A DNA stretch of 64,000 nt from Streptomyces chromofuscus (lineage in GTDB: Bacteria > Actinomycetota > Actinomycetes > Streptomycetales > Streptomycetaceae): the NCBI RefSeq assembly GCF_015160875.1, contig NZ_CP063374.1:744001-808000 (forward strand), in the 5' to 3' direction. Shown here piece by piece: positions 26,644 to 35,079 of this stretch (within the stretch, counting starts at the first letter, position 1; each line of letters begins with the position of its first letter). The notes under the pieces are model-generated. The model worked only from the letters and a program-made list of their open reading frames with translations, ran no database searches and was not told the origin of the DNA. Both the position numbers and the translations under genes were made by a program.

Positions 26644-26668
26644 CGGCCGCCGGTCCCCGGTTCACGGC

Positions 26669-28018
26669 TCACGGGCGTGCCCCGCCCGGTTCTCCGGCCG
26701 CGGTCGCCGGCCCTCCTGCCGCCGCCAGGACCGCCAGGAGAACGAGGACCAGCAGGACCAGGCCCAGCACCAGGGCCACGGCACCGACCGTGGGGTAGTT
26801 CCACAGCACGAGGGCCAGCACCCCGCCCGCGACGACGACGCCGGTGGTCCACGAGCGGTGCGCGTCCAGCCACTGCCCGGCCGCACCGGTACGCAGCCCC
26901 ACGCGGCGCAGCCCGTGGCCGGCCGCGGTGGTGCCGCGCGCCGACAGGGTGCGCACACCGCGGGCCACGCGCCCCGGGCCGTACAGGTAGGCGGCCAGCG
27001 CGGTGATCACGGCGACGACCAACAGGGTGCGCGTGCTGTCGCGCAGGAAGCGCACGAAGGTGTCGAAGATCGCCTGGGCGGCGTCGGGAGGGAGCGTCGA
27101 CGCGGGCACGGCGTCCAGGTAGACGCGGCGCACGACGGCCAGCGCGACGAGGAGCACCACCATCATCACGACGATGCCCGCGGCGGTGATCAACAGCATC
27201 ACACGGTGCGCCGGGGCGGTCCACACGGTCAGGGCGGCGAGTACGACGGTGAGCACCGGCAGCCACACGCCGAGGATGTCCAGCAGCCGCATGCCCGCCT
27301 GCGCCCGGGACAGTTCCTCGCTCTCGAACAGGGTGATCTGCCGGTCCGGCGCGGGGATGGCCGAGGCCTTCTCGAAGCCCGCGTCGACCAGCCGCTTCTT
27401 GACCTCGTCGACCACGGTCCCGAGGTCCAGGACGACCTTGTCCCCCTCGGCGCGCACGGCTCCGCTCCGGCTGCCGGTGAGCACGTTCACCACCGCCGCG
27501 TGGGCGCGCCGGTTGGCGGCGTCCCACGCCTGCGCGAAGGTGTCGCTCGTGACCACGCGGTTCACGACCCGGTGCACGGCACTGGTCACAGCGGCGCGCA
27601 GCGGCCCGGCGAGGGCCCCGGTCCGGTCCACGACGGCCGGCGGCGCCCCGGCGTCGGCGAGTGCCTCGCCCAGCCACTGCGTCACCGCCTCGACGTTCAC
27701 TTCGGCCACGACACGGTTGGTCAGCCGGTCGGTGACCGCCGACTGCACCGCCGGGTCCGTGCCCAGCGGCGCCACCGTCTGCACGTACCGGTCGGTGTCG
27801 CTGACCTCGCTGTCCACCCAGGCGGCGACCACGGCGAGCGGGGCGAGCAGCAGGGTGATCAGGAGCAGGACCGACGCGCCGATGTGCCGCGCTCTGCGGT
27901 GGCGGACGTCGGCGGCGTGGCGCAGCCGTCGGTACTCGGCGTGCTCCTCGGCGGTCACGACGACCCGGTCTCCCGCGTCGCCGCCGGACGGTGGTGGGGG
28001 GATCTGCGACGGGCCCAT
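26669..28018 (-). CDS. large integral membrane protein, conserved in actinobacteria
   Basis: 449 residues from ATG 28018 (GAGGAG 7 nt upstream); GTG 28057 is an alternative. Cytoplasmic N-terminus with Arg-rich RRLRHAADVRHRRARHIG, one TM helix, a ~150-residue extracytoplasmic region (VDSEVSDTDRYVQTVAPLGTD and following) then about five TM helices including the paired C-terminal ones. The D-x-D-x-Y-V-x-T-V-x-P-L-x-x-D-P segment recurs in Streptomyces and Mycobacterium membrane proteins annotated as hypothetical. No enzymatic motif seen. Located in the same-strand run between DUF308 and SHOCT genes. Confidence 0.8.
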   Translation of the reverse strand: MGPSQIPPPPSGGDAGDRVVVTAEEHAEYRRLRHAADVRHRRARHIGASVLLLITLLLAPLAVVAAWVDSEVSDTDRYVQTVAPLGTDPAVQSAVTDRLTNRVVAEVNVEAVTQWLGEALADAGAPPAVVDRTGALAGPLRAAVTSAVHRVVNRVVTSDTFAQAWDAANRRAHAAVVNVLTGSRSGAVRAEGDKVVLDLGTVVDEVKKRLVDAGFEKASAIPAPDRQITLFESEELSRAQAGMRLLDILGVWLPVLTVVLAALTVWTAPAHRVMLLITAAGIVVMMVVLLVALAVVRRVYLDAVPASTLPPDAAQAIFDTFVRFLRDSTRTLLVVAVITALAAYLYGPGRVARGVRTLSARGTTAAGHGLRRVGLRTGAAGQWLDAHRSWTTGVVVAGGVLALVLWNYPTVGAVALVLGLVLLVLVLLAVLAAAGGPATAAGEPGGARP

Positions 28019-28084
28019 GGGGGTCTCCTCGGTCGTTGACGGCCGCCTGACGGGCAACGGGCTCCACGTGCGGGCTCCCGGACC

Positions 28085-28744
28085 TCACGCCGCCGTCGGG
28101 GTACTTGTCCGGCGCTCGGTACGGGCCCTGCGCAGCGCGGCCCGCAGGGCGAGGGCCACCGCGAGCTCGACCAGACCGAGCAGCACGAGCCACAGCCCGA
28201 GCAGCCGGGTCAGGGCGACGGCCGACTCGGCCGGCAGGGCCAGCACGACGATGCCCGCGACCGCGGCGAGCACGCCGGCACAGAAGACGACACCGCGGTG
28301 GGGCAGCGCCTCGGCGGCGAGGGCCGCGTAGGTGGTGAGCATTCCGGTGACGAGCCAGACGATCCCGACGATCAGCGAGAGCGCGGCGATCGTCTGCAGC
28401 GGGTTCCTCAGGCACAGCACCCCGGCCAGCACGTACAGCACGGCGAGCAGCAGCCCGGGCAGTCGCCGGCCGTGCTCCTGGCCGAAGACGGCGACGAACC
28501 GGAAGCCCCCGGTCACGAGCAGATACAGCCCGATGAGCACGGCCAGCACGTGCAGCGTCCCGTTCGGCCAGGCCAGCACGATGATCCCGGGCACCAGCGT
28601 CGCGACGGCCGAGCCCAGCAGCCACGTCCACGAGCCGCCCAGCCGTCCCAGCAGTTCGGCCGGGTCACTTCCCGGGGCGGTACCCGGGCCGTCGGCCGGG
28701 GGTTCTGGTCCGGCCTGCGGTGCCGGACCACGCGGAACGGTCAT
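28085..28744 (-). CDS. HdeD family acid-resistance-like membrane protein (DUF308)
   Basis: 219 residues from ATG 28744 (GGAGGAG upstream). After a Pro-rich cytoplasmic leader there are six hydrophobic helices in three DUF308 pairs (WLLGSAVATLVPGIIVLAWP; VLAVLIGLYLLVTGGFRFV; LLLAVLYVLAGVLCLRNP, and so on) ending in an Arg-rich tail. HdeD in E. coli contributes to acid resistance at high density; in Streptomyces the role is unproven. Divergent from the potassium channel gene. The shared upstream region holds one CTCACCC-N5-GGGTGA motif and a 16-bp palindrome. Confidence 0.88.
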   Translation of the reverse strand: MTVPRGPAPQAGPEPPADGPGTAPGSDPAELLGRLGGSWTWLLGSAVATLVPGIIVLAWPNGTLHVLAVLIGLYLLVTGGFRFVAVFGQEHGRRLPGLLLAVLYVLAGVLCLRNPLQTIAALSLIVGIVWLVTGMLTTYAALAAEALPHRGVVFCAGVLAAVAGIVVLALPAESAVALTRLLGLWLVLLGLVELAVALALRAALRRARTERRTSTPTAA

Positions 28745-28858
28745 GGCTCCTCCTCGCGCGGTCAGGCCGGGGCGCCTTGCGAACCGCCCGCGCAACGGTG
28801 CGCGATGCCCACCTGGGGCGCCCACCCGGCCAGTGTCGGAGCCGCCGCCGGGCACCGG

Positions 28859-28877
28859 CTCACCCACGACGGGTGAT
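28859..28877. promoter_or_regulatory. CTCACCC-N5-GGGTGAT inverted repeat (copy 2)
   Basis: Six of seven arm positions pair; the spacer is ACGAC. It lies 69 nt before the channel start and 114 nt before the divergent DUF308 start, so it could serve either promoter. Confidence 0.5.
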
Positions 28878-28911
28878 CCGCGGACGTCGCCGTGGCGCTG
28901 AGGTGGTCCTT

Positions 28912-28927
28912 GACCGGTGCACCGGTC
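28912..28927. promoter_or_regulatory. perfect 16-bp palindrome upstream of K+ channel gene
   Basis: GACCGGTGCACCGGTC reads the same on both strands and lies 19 nt before the channel ATG, where a repressor could block transcription or where the transcript could fold near the SD. Confidence 0.5.
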
Positions 28928-28946
28928 CCGGCGGAACGGAGCGGAG

Positions 28947-29492
28947 ATGAAGGTGGCGTCGCGTCCGGGCAGGTGGGGAGCGGCCTTCGTGTTCGTGCGC
29001 GGGACCGTCATCGCGGCCGGACTGGTGACCGCGTACTACGCACTGCCCCTGGACGGGAGCATGGCGGCGGACACCCTGGCATGGCTCGTGTGCGGTCTGC
29101 TGGCGGTCATGGTGGTCTTCGCCTGGGAGGTCCGCATGATCTCCCGCTCGCCCTATCCGCGGTTGAAGGCCGTGGAGGCGCTCGCCGCCACCGTGCCGCT
29201 GTTCCTGCTGCTCTTCGCCAGCACCTACTACCTGGTGGGCCGGTCCTTCCCGGGCACCTTCAGCGAGCCGCTGACCAGGACGGACGCACTGTACTTCGCC
29301 CTCACCACCTTCAGCACCGTGGGATACGGCGACATCACCGCCCGCTCCCAGGCCGGCCGTGTCCTCACCATGCTGCAGATGGCCGGCGGACTGCTGCTGG
29401 TGAGTGTCGCGGTGCGTGTGCTGGCGGGCGCGGTGCAGGCGGGGCTGCGGCAGCGTCAGCGCCGCGGGACCAAGGACGCGGGAGGGCAGTGA
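28947..29492 (+). CDS. two-TM potassium channel family protein
   Basis: 181 residues from ATG 28947, favoured over the in-frame upstream start at 28917 because GCGGAG lies just before it. Hydrophobic helices at ~15-35, 45-65 and 85-105, then a pore helix ALYFALTTFSTVGYGDITA with the K+ selectivity filter TVGYGD and an inner helix LTMLQMAGGLLLVSVAVRVLAG. So the pore module of an Ion_trans_2 channel follows two extra N-terminal helices. The short basic C-terminus has no RCK domain. Probably a K+ leak or osmotic channel. Confidence 0.9.
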   Translation: MKVASRPGRWGAAFVFVRGTVIAAGLVTAYYALPLDGSMAADTLAWLVCGLLAVMVVFAWEVRMISRSPYPRLKAVEALAATVPLFLLLFASTYYLVGRSFPGTFSEPLTRTDALYFALTTFSTVGYGDITARSQAGRVLTMLQMAGGLLLVSVAVRVLAGAVQAGLRQRQRRGTKDAGGQ

Positions 29493-29499
29493 CCCGCCG

Positions 29500-29697
29500 T
29501 CACTCCGGGATGCGGCGCATCTCCACCACGGTCAGCCCCACGGCCTGGAAGCGGGCCAGCAGTCCGTACAGGTGCGCCTCGTCCACGACCGGGCCGTAGA
29601 AGACCGTCTGACCGGACATCACCACGTGCTCCATTTCGGGGAAGGACTCGGTCAGCGTCTCCGACACCTGCCCGTCGACGCGGATCTCATAGCGCAT
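29500..29697 (-). CDS. small conserved protein (65 aa)
   Basis: From ATG 29697 (GGGAGAG 8 nt upstream): MRYEIRVDGQVSETLTESFP, MEHVVMSGQTVFYGPVVDEA, LYGLLARFQAVGLTVVEMRR. Reads as a small alpha/beta protein of the kind annotated hypothetical in many Streptomyces stress clusters. No catalytic motif. A CTCACCC-N5 motif lies 79 nt before its start, the same distance as at the SHOCT gene, which argues that it is a real, co-regulated gene. Converges on the K+ channel gene with a 7-bp gap. Confidence 0.75.
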   Translation of the reverse strand: MRYEIRVDGQVSETLTESFPEMEHVVMSGQTVFYGPVVDEAHLYGLLARFQAVGLTVVEMRRIPE

Positions 29698-29776
29698 GGG
29701 TTGCTCTCCCGCGGGCGACTTCCACCGGGCCGACTGCGGCCACCCTGCGATCCTCCGCCCCTGTGGCACGAGCGGC

Positions 29777-29795
29777 CTCACCCCGGACAGGTGAC
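29777..29795. promoter_or_regulatory. CTCACCC-N5-AGGTGAC inverted repeat (copy 3, degenerate)
   Basis: Left arm identical to the other copies, right arm 5 of 7 matching; spacer CGGAC. It lies 79 nt upstream of the 65-aa gene start. Confidence 0.4.
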
Positions 29796-29813
29796 CCGGC
29801 GGACCGCCGGGTC
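29793..29813 (-). terminator. strong inverted repeat at end of MFS/membrane-protein operon
   Basis: GACCCGGCGG (29793-29802) and CCGCCGGGTC (29804-29813) around a single A, overlapping the stop codon of the upstream membrane-protein gene. As RNA it would fold as a stem of about 8 bp with a small loop; probable terminator. Confidence 0.5.
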
Positions 29814-30324
29814 AGTGCGTGACGGCGAGTTTGAACACGACGATCAGCAGGCCGATCACCAGGTTCACCGCCGCGGCGGTGGCCATCTGGCGCGGGCTCG
29901 CGCCCGCCCGGCGCGCCGCGGCCACCGACCAGCCCACCTGTCCGGCCACGGCGACGCCGAGCGCCAGCCACCCGGCCCCCTGCACGTCGAGGCCCAGCAG
30001 CGGACTGACCGCGACCGCCACGGCGGGCGGTACGGCGGCCTTCACGATCGGCCACTCGTCACGGCACACCTGCCGCACCACGCGGCGGCCCAGGGGCTGC
30101 TGCGCCAGCCGCGCCCCGAACAGGTGGGCGTACACGTGCGCGACCCAGAACACCCCACCCGTGAGCAGCAGGAGCACCACCAGCTCCACGCGCGGGAACG
30201 AGCCGAGGGTGCCGGCACCGGCCACGACGGAGGCGGCGAGCAGCGATCCGTAGACACCGCCGGTGTAGTCGGCGTGCGCACGGCGTTCCGCCGTCCGGGC
30301 CGACGCGCGTTCCATCCCGGACAT
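29812..30324 (-). CDS. integral membrane protein coupled to MFS gene
   Basis: 170 residues. Its ATG overlaps the MFS stop codon (TGATG), so it is translated with the transporter; an in-frame ATG 9 nt later is an alternative. Basic N-terminus, then about five hydrophobic helices: GVYGSLLAASVVAGAG, LVVLLLLTGGVFWVAHVYAH, then PPAVAVAVSPLLGLD, AGWLALGVAVAGQVGWSVAA and LVIGLLIVVFKLAV. Related to hypothetical membrane proteins found with drug exporters in actinobacteria. No function assignable. Confidence 0.8.
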   Translation of the reverse strand: MSGMERASARTAERRAHADYTGGVYGSLLAASVVAGAGTLGSFPRVELVVLLLLTGGVFWVAHVYAHLFGARLAQQPLGRRVVRQVCRDEWPIVKAAVPPAVAVAVSPLLGLDVQGAGWLALGVAVAGQVGWSVAAARRAGASPRQMATAAAVNLVIGLLIVVFKLAVTH

Positions 30325-31952
30325 CACGCCCTGTCCTCCCGTCCTGTGCTGTCGCCCACCGTCGGGGGCTCCTCGTCGCGGGCGGTTCGGCCCGTCGGCA
30401 GGTGCCGGGTGGCCGGGAAACTCGCCAGTGCGATGCCGCCGGCCGCCAGGATGGCCGCCCTCAGGCCGTCCAGTTGCGCCTGCGCGTAGGAATCGGTGAG
30501 GGCGTCCACCTCGGACGGGGGCAGTCCCGCCCGTTCGGCTGCCGAGCGCACCTGAGCGGTGGGCACGAAACTGACCCCGGCCTCCAGGGCGACGCCCGAT
30601 TCCTGGCGTGCCTGGTCGGACAGGCGGGGGTCGTCCTCGACCTGGGTGGAGAAGGCGTGGGCCAGGGCCCCGACGAGGAGGGAGCCGATGAGGGCGGTGC
30701 CCAGCGCCGAGCCCAGGTTCTGGGCGGTGAACTGCAGCCCTCCGACCTCGCTGCGCTCCTCCTCCCCGGCACTGGACTGCACGACGTTGCCGAGCTGCGA
30801 GGCGAGCAGGCCCATGCCGACGCCGAGGACCGCCATGGCGCCGAAGAACTGGGCGTCGTCGATGACCGGGTCGATGGTGGCCAGCAGCCACACCACGGCC
30901 ACCAGCAGCGTCACCAGAGCCAGCCTGACCACCGTGCGGGGTCCCATGCTGCGGGCGAGCCGGGCCGCCCCCAGCGAGGTCACCAGCATGGTGACCGAGA
31001 CCGGGAGCAGCCGCAGGCCGGTCTCGAAGGCGTCGAAGCCCTGCACGACCTGCAGGTACAGCGGGATGGCGAAGAACAGGCCGAGGAGGATCAGGTTCTG
31101 GCTCAGCAGGGCCAGCAGTCCGGAGCGGAGCCGCGGCCGGCCGAGCAGATCCAGGTGCACCAGGGGATACTCCCCACGCTCCTCCCGGCGTCGCTCCCAG
31201 GCACGGAAGAGGCCGAGCACGACCGCGCCGGCCGCGATCAGGAACAGCGTGGGTGCGAAGCCCAGCACCGTGAACGGCGGATTGCGGGGCTGCACCCATC
31301 CCCAGGTGCCGCTCTGCAGCACCGCGAGCACACCCATCCCGAGCCCGGCCGCCGACAGCACCGCCCCGACGGCGTCCATCCGCGGCCGGCGACCGCCCGG
31401 TGCCTCCCGGGGGATCGCCCGGTGGCAGAGCAGCACGGCGAGGACCACCACGACCTCGCCGACGAAGACCAGGCGCCAGGTGAGGTACGTCGTGACCCAG
31501 CCGCCCAGCAGCGGCCCCACGGCGATACCCGCGCCGGCCAGGCCGCCGACGACGCCGTAGGCGATGGGCCGATCCCGTCCCCGGTAGGACTCGGCGACCA
31601 GGGCCGCCATGGACGGCAGCACCATGGCCGCGCCGAGCCCTTCGACCACGGACCAGCCCAGTGCGAGGACCCCCAGGGTGGGTGCCACGGCGGTCACGGC
31701 CGACCCGGTGCCGTAGACGACCATTCCGAGGAGGAAGACACGACGACGGCCCAGGATGTCGCCGAGCCGCCCGCCGATGAGCATGAAGGCCGCCATCACC
31801 AGGGCGTACAGCGTGATGACGGCCTGGATGGCGGTGACCTCGGTGTCGAAGTCGTCGACCAGTTGGCTGATGGACACGTTCATCACCGAGGTGTCCAGCA
31901 CCATCAGGAACTGTGCCGTACCGAGGACGATCAGAGGGCGCCAGTGCTTCAC
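30324..31952 (-). CDS. MFS transporter, DHA2 family (14 TM drug/H+ antiporter)
   Basis: 542 residues. TM1 carries the 14-TM signature LMVLDTSVMNVSISQL; motif A follows helix 2 as GGRLGDILGRRRVF; motif C-like glycines are in LAGAGIAVGPLLGGW. About 14 hydrophobic helices are countable, with the long C-terminal loop (AFSTQVEDDPRLSD) before the last helix typical of QacA/EmrB-like exporters. Start is GTG 31952 with a weak SD. The LAL-type regulator gene lies 85 bp upstream on the same strand and the coupled membrane protein directly downstream, so export under LuxR control is a reasonable inference. Substrate unknown. Confidence 0.92.
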   Translation of the reverse strand: MKHWRPLIVLGTAQFLMVLDTSVMNVSISQLVDDFDTEVTAIQAVITLYALVMAAFMLIGGRLGDILGRRRVFLLGMVVYGTGSAVTAVAPTLGVLALGWSVVEGLGAAMVLPSMAALVAESYRGRDRPIAYGVVGGLAGAGIAVGPLLGGWVTTYLTWRLVFVGEVVVVLAVLLCHRAIPREAPGGRRPRMDAVGAVLSAAGLGMGVLAVLQSGTWGWVQPRNPPFTVLGFAPTLFLIAAGAVVLGLFRAWERRREERGEYPLVHLDLLGRPRLRSGLLALLSQNLILLGLFFAIPLYLQVVQGFDAFETGLRLLPVSVTMLVTSLGAARLARSMGPRTVVRLALVTLLVAVVWLLATIDPVIDDAQFFGAMAVLGVGMGLLASQLGNVVQSSAGEEERSEVGGLQFTAQNLGSALGTALIGSLLVGALAHAFSTQVEDDPRLSDQARQESGVALEAGVSFVPTAQVRSAAERAGLPPSEVDALTDSYAQAQLDGLRAAILAAGGIALASFPATRHLPTGRTARDEEPPTVGDSTGREDRA

Positions 31953-32037
31953 GGGACCATCGCACCAGCCGACGTCCCAGGCCGCCTCACCCTCCGGGGG
32001 CGATGCGGCCGGGGTCGGCGGGCGTCGTCCTCGTGGT

Positions 32038-34743
32038 TCACAGCAGCCGCAGGTCGCGTGCGCGGCGCACCGCCTCGCCCCGCCGGCTGACGCCGAGCTT
32101 GCGGTAGGCGCTCTTGAGGTGTGTCTTCACGGTGTTCACGGACACCTGCAGGTCCGCGGCGATCTCCTCCGTCGACATCATCCGGGCCAGCCGTCGCAGC
32201 ACGTCGCGTTCGCGGGCGCTCAGCGGTTCCACGACGAGCGCGGTGGAGGCCCTGGCCGTGGACGCGTCGCGGTCGACGCGGGGGCCGGGGCCCGGCGTGA
32301 GCCAGCCGTGCGTCAGCTCCCGCAGCGGGTCCGAGGCCAGCAGGGGACGGATCCAGGGGCCGGCCTCCAGGAACGGCCTGCGCAGGTGTTCGCGCCGGGC
32401 GTCGAGGAGGGCCCGCGCGACGAGGCGCCGGGCGGTGCCCGGGTCTCCCGCCTGGTGGGCGGCCTGGGCCCGCACCAGGGTGGCCCGTACGGTCACCGCC
32501 GGACCGGGCCGGTCCTCGCCGGGCAGGTGGTCGATGAGGTCGCGGGCCTCGTCCAGCCGCCCGGCCGCGAGCCGGGCGCGTGCCCGCTCCACGGCGCCCG
32601 CCGTCCGGTGATCCGGGGCGCGCCGCAGGTCCCTCAGCGCCGACTCGGGGCGGCCGTGCGCGAGGTGGGCGGCGGCCGCGATCAGGGCGGTCTGCTCCGT
32701 GACCCAGGGGGAGGCCACGGCGGCGGGGACGGCGGGGTCCGCCGTCTCCAGGGCCGCCCGCGCGTCCCCCCGGGCCAGCAGCAGGCGACTCGTGGTGAGG
32801 GCCAGCACCGCCCGCGTCACCGGGTCCGGTGTTCCGTCGTGGGAGTCGCTGACCTCCTTCAGCAGCTCCTCGGCCCTGCGCAGTTCGTCGCGGTCGACGG
32901 CCACGGCGGCCAGGACCAGCCGGCCGATGCCGGAGGCGGCCTGCTGGGGCAGGCCGTGGCGTTCCGCTTCGGCCGCCGCCGCCTGCGCCTTGCGTTCCGC
33001 CCGGCCGTGCCAGCCGGTCAGGTAGTCGATCAGGGCCAGGTGGCCGAGGGACTCCAGCCGGGGCAGGGCTGTCGCCGCTCCGCCCCCGCACCCCGGGACG
33101 GCGTTCAGTGCCGCGCGCGCCGCGTCGAACCGTCCGGCCCACAGCCGGGCGACGCCCAGGTGCGTCAGCAACAGGGCGGTGCATTCCGGGTGCGCGTCCA
33201 ACAGATGCGCGGGAATGTCCGGTCGGGCCTCCTCCGCCGCCCGCGCCGCCTGTTCCGCCCGGTCCGGCGCACCCGTCATTCGTGCGGCCAGTGCCTCCAG
33301 CAGGGCCCGGCTGAGCCGGGCCGGGCCCGGGTCGAGCCCGTCCCCGTCGAGGCCTTCCCGGGCACGGTCCAGATGGGCCAGAGCGTGCTGGAGGTCGTGG
33401 TGGGCCAGTTCACGGGCCGCGCGGACCAGGTGCGCGGCCGGTCCGGTCGCCTCGGGGCTCATCCGCCCGAACAGGTCGGAGAGGTCCTGGGAGCGCAGGC
33501 CGGTGAAGAGCTGCCCGATCGCCAGGTCGTCGACGAAGGTCCGGGCGGCGAACTCCCAGTCGTCCGCGGCGGCGCCCTGGGCGAGGGCTTCGGGAAGGGC
33601 CCCGTACCGGCGCAGCCACCGCGCGGCCCGGCGGCGCAGTTCCGGTTCCAGCCCGGGCGCGCGCTCGCGCAGGTGAGCCCGGAGGATCTCCGCGCACAGC
33701 GGGTGCAGGCAGTACCAGGAGTGGCCCAGCTGCTGGAGGAACGCGTTCTCGCGGTGCAGTGCCGCCAGTGTCGGCTCCGCGTCGGACCGCAGCGTCAGCG
33801 CGTTCACCAAGTCGGGGCAGAACCGGTCCAGGACGCTGGCCCGCAGCAGCAGGTCCTGTCGCTCCGGCGCCTGCGTGCCGAGCACCTCGGCCAGCAGGAA
33901 GTCCGCCACCGTGCTGCGGCAGGCCTCGAACTCCTTGAGGTACGTCTCCGGATCCGGGCTCTGCCGGGCGGCCAGGGCGCACAGCCGCAGCCCCGCGGCC
34001 CAGCCCTGGGTGCGCCGCACCAACCCCCGCACGGACTCCGCGGGCAGGGACAGACCGTGCAGCGTCAAGAGCTCCGCGGCCTCCTCGGGGGTGAAGGCGA
34101 GGTCCGCGTTGCGGATCTCCGTCATCAGGCCCGCCGCCCGGTACCGGTGCAGCGGCAGCAGCGGCTCGGTGCGGGTGACGAGCACCAGCCGCAGTCCGCG
34201 GCCGGCGTGGTCGAGGACGAAACGCAGTTGCTCCGCGACCTCGGGGGTGGTGACGCGGTCGTACTCGTCGAGGACGAGGACCACGGGCCGGTCCAGTTCG
34301 TCGAGGCCGGCCGCGAGGCGGGCCGGCAGCCCGGGGTCCACACGGCTCGCCTCGGCGGGGCCGCCGATCCCCGCCGGCACCGGCACGCCGGCACCGTGCA
34401 GCGCCTCCAGGACGTACGCCCAGAACACCCCGGGGGCCCGGTCGGCGGCGTCGCAGGTCAGCCAGGCGAGCGGCAGCTCAAGGCCGGCGGCCCAGTCGGC
34501 GACCAGGAGGGTCTTGCCCGCACCGGCCGTGCCGTTGACCATGGTCAACGGCAGCGGCGGCGTCTGGTCGAGGCGCTGGACCAGCCGCTCCCGACGCAGG
34601 AACGTGGCGGGCCTCGTCGGCAGGGCCAGCCGGGTGCGCAGGAACGGGACTCCCGCGGGGTCCACGCCCGTACACGCCGGATGCCGGTCGTCGTCGGGGC
34701 TCACCGTCGAGCCCCGGAGTGACTCACCGTCAAGGGCGATCAC
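32038..34743 (-). CDS. large ATP-binding LuxR-family (LAL/MalT-like) transcriptional activator
   Basis: About 901 residues if started at GTG 34743. N-terminal STAND-type ATPase: FLRTRLALPTRPATFLRRERL, Walker A NGTAGAGKTLLVADW, Walker B VVLVLDEYDRV, LVTRTEPLLPLHRYRAAG; a long helical repeat region (~350-800) resembling the MalT TPR-like domain; C-terminal LuxR helix-turn-helix LSARERDVLRRLARMMSTEE and VSVNTVKTHLKSAYRKLGVS. Such proteins are activated by ligand plus ATP. The start is uncertain: the frame stays open to 35355 but residues upstream of ~34750 belong to a decayed neighbour; GTG 34704 is also possible. Likely controls the MFS gene downstream. Confidence 0.85.
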   Translation of the reverse strand: MIALDGESLRGSTVSPDDDRHPACTGVDPAGVPFLRTRLALPTRPATFLRRERLVQRLDQTPPLPLTMVNGTAGAGKTLLVADWAAGLELPLAWLTCDAADRAPGVFWAYVLEALHGAGVPVPAGIGGPAEASRVDPGLPARLAAGLDELDRPVVLVLDEYDRVTTPEVAEQLRFVLDHAGRGLRLVLVTRTEPLLPLHRYRAAGLMTEIRNADLAFTPEEAAELLTLHGLSLPAESVRGLVRRTQGWAAGLRLCALAARQSPDPETYLKEFEACRSTVADFLLAEVLGTQAPERQDLLLRASVLDRFCPDLVNALTLRSDAEPTLAALHRENAFLQQLGHSWYCLHPLCAEILRAHLRERAPGLEPELRRRAARWLRRYGALPEALAQGAAADDWEFAARTFVDDLAIGQLFTGLRSQDLSDLFGRMSPEATGPAAHLVRAARELAHHDLQHALAHLDRAREGLDGDGLDPGPARLSRALLEALAARMTGAPDRAEQAARAAEEARPDIPAHLLDAHPECTALLLTHLGVARLWAGRFDAARAALNAVPGCGGGAATALPRLESLGHLALIDYLTGWHGRAERKAQAAAAEAERHGLPQQAASGIGRLVLAAVAVDRDELRRAEELLKEVSDSHDGTPDPVTRAVLALTTSRLLLARGDARAALETADPAVPAAVASPWVTEQTALIAAAAHLAHGRPESALRDLRRAPDHRTAGAVERARARLAAGRLDEARDLIDHLPGEDRPGPAVTVRATLVRAQAAHQAGDPGTARRLVARALLDARREHLRRPFLEAGPWIRPLLASDPLRELTHGWLTPGPGPRVDRDASTARASTALVVEPLSARERDVLRRLARMMSTEEIAADLQVSVNTVKTHLKSAYRKLGVSRRGEAVRRARDLRLL

Positions 34744-35079
34744 CACCGTCGTTCGATCGGGCGGTCGTGGGCAGCACTGCCAGATACAGGATCCCAGCGT
34801 TCGCGCGTACCCGCATGCCCGGGCAGGGCCGAATGGGCCGCGCCCGCCGGGCATGCGGGGCATTTCCGGCAGGGCCGGATGGGCCGCGCCGGCGGGCCGT
34901 TCGGCCCCGCCGGAGACCGGGTGTCCCGGTGCTCCGTTGTCCGCCCCGCCGCGCGCGTCCCGCCCTCGTCCTCGCGCGGCGGGGCGATCCGGCCTGGCCT
35001 GGGCAGTCGGCCGGGGGGCAGACAGCCGTCCCGGCTCGCTCAGGGCTGCTCGCTCGGACCGTCCAGCCGGGACGGGCGA
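34744..35079. other. intergenic region upstream of LuxR gene
   Basis: No gene seen. Contains two imperfect direct copies of a GGCAGGGCCGnATGGGCC segment near 34815-34840 and 34868-34892 and a small GCCCGG/CCGGGC-rich stretch. The LuxR promoter should lie near the A/T-containing stretch 34745-34800. Confidence 0.4.

Noticed and set aside
31756..34722. 988-codon plus-strand frame opposite the LuxR gene
   Set aside because: Antisense to a gene with Walker motifs and HTH; composed of repetitive G/R/Q/A stretches.
30324..34743. Antibiotic resistance or biosynthetic cluster around the MFS exporter and LAL regulator
   Set aside because: No biosynthetic genes nearby; only the exporter, a small membrane protein and the regulator are supported.
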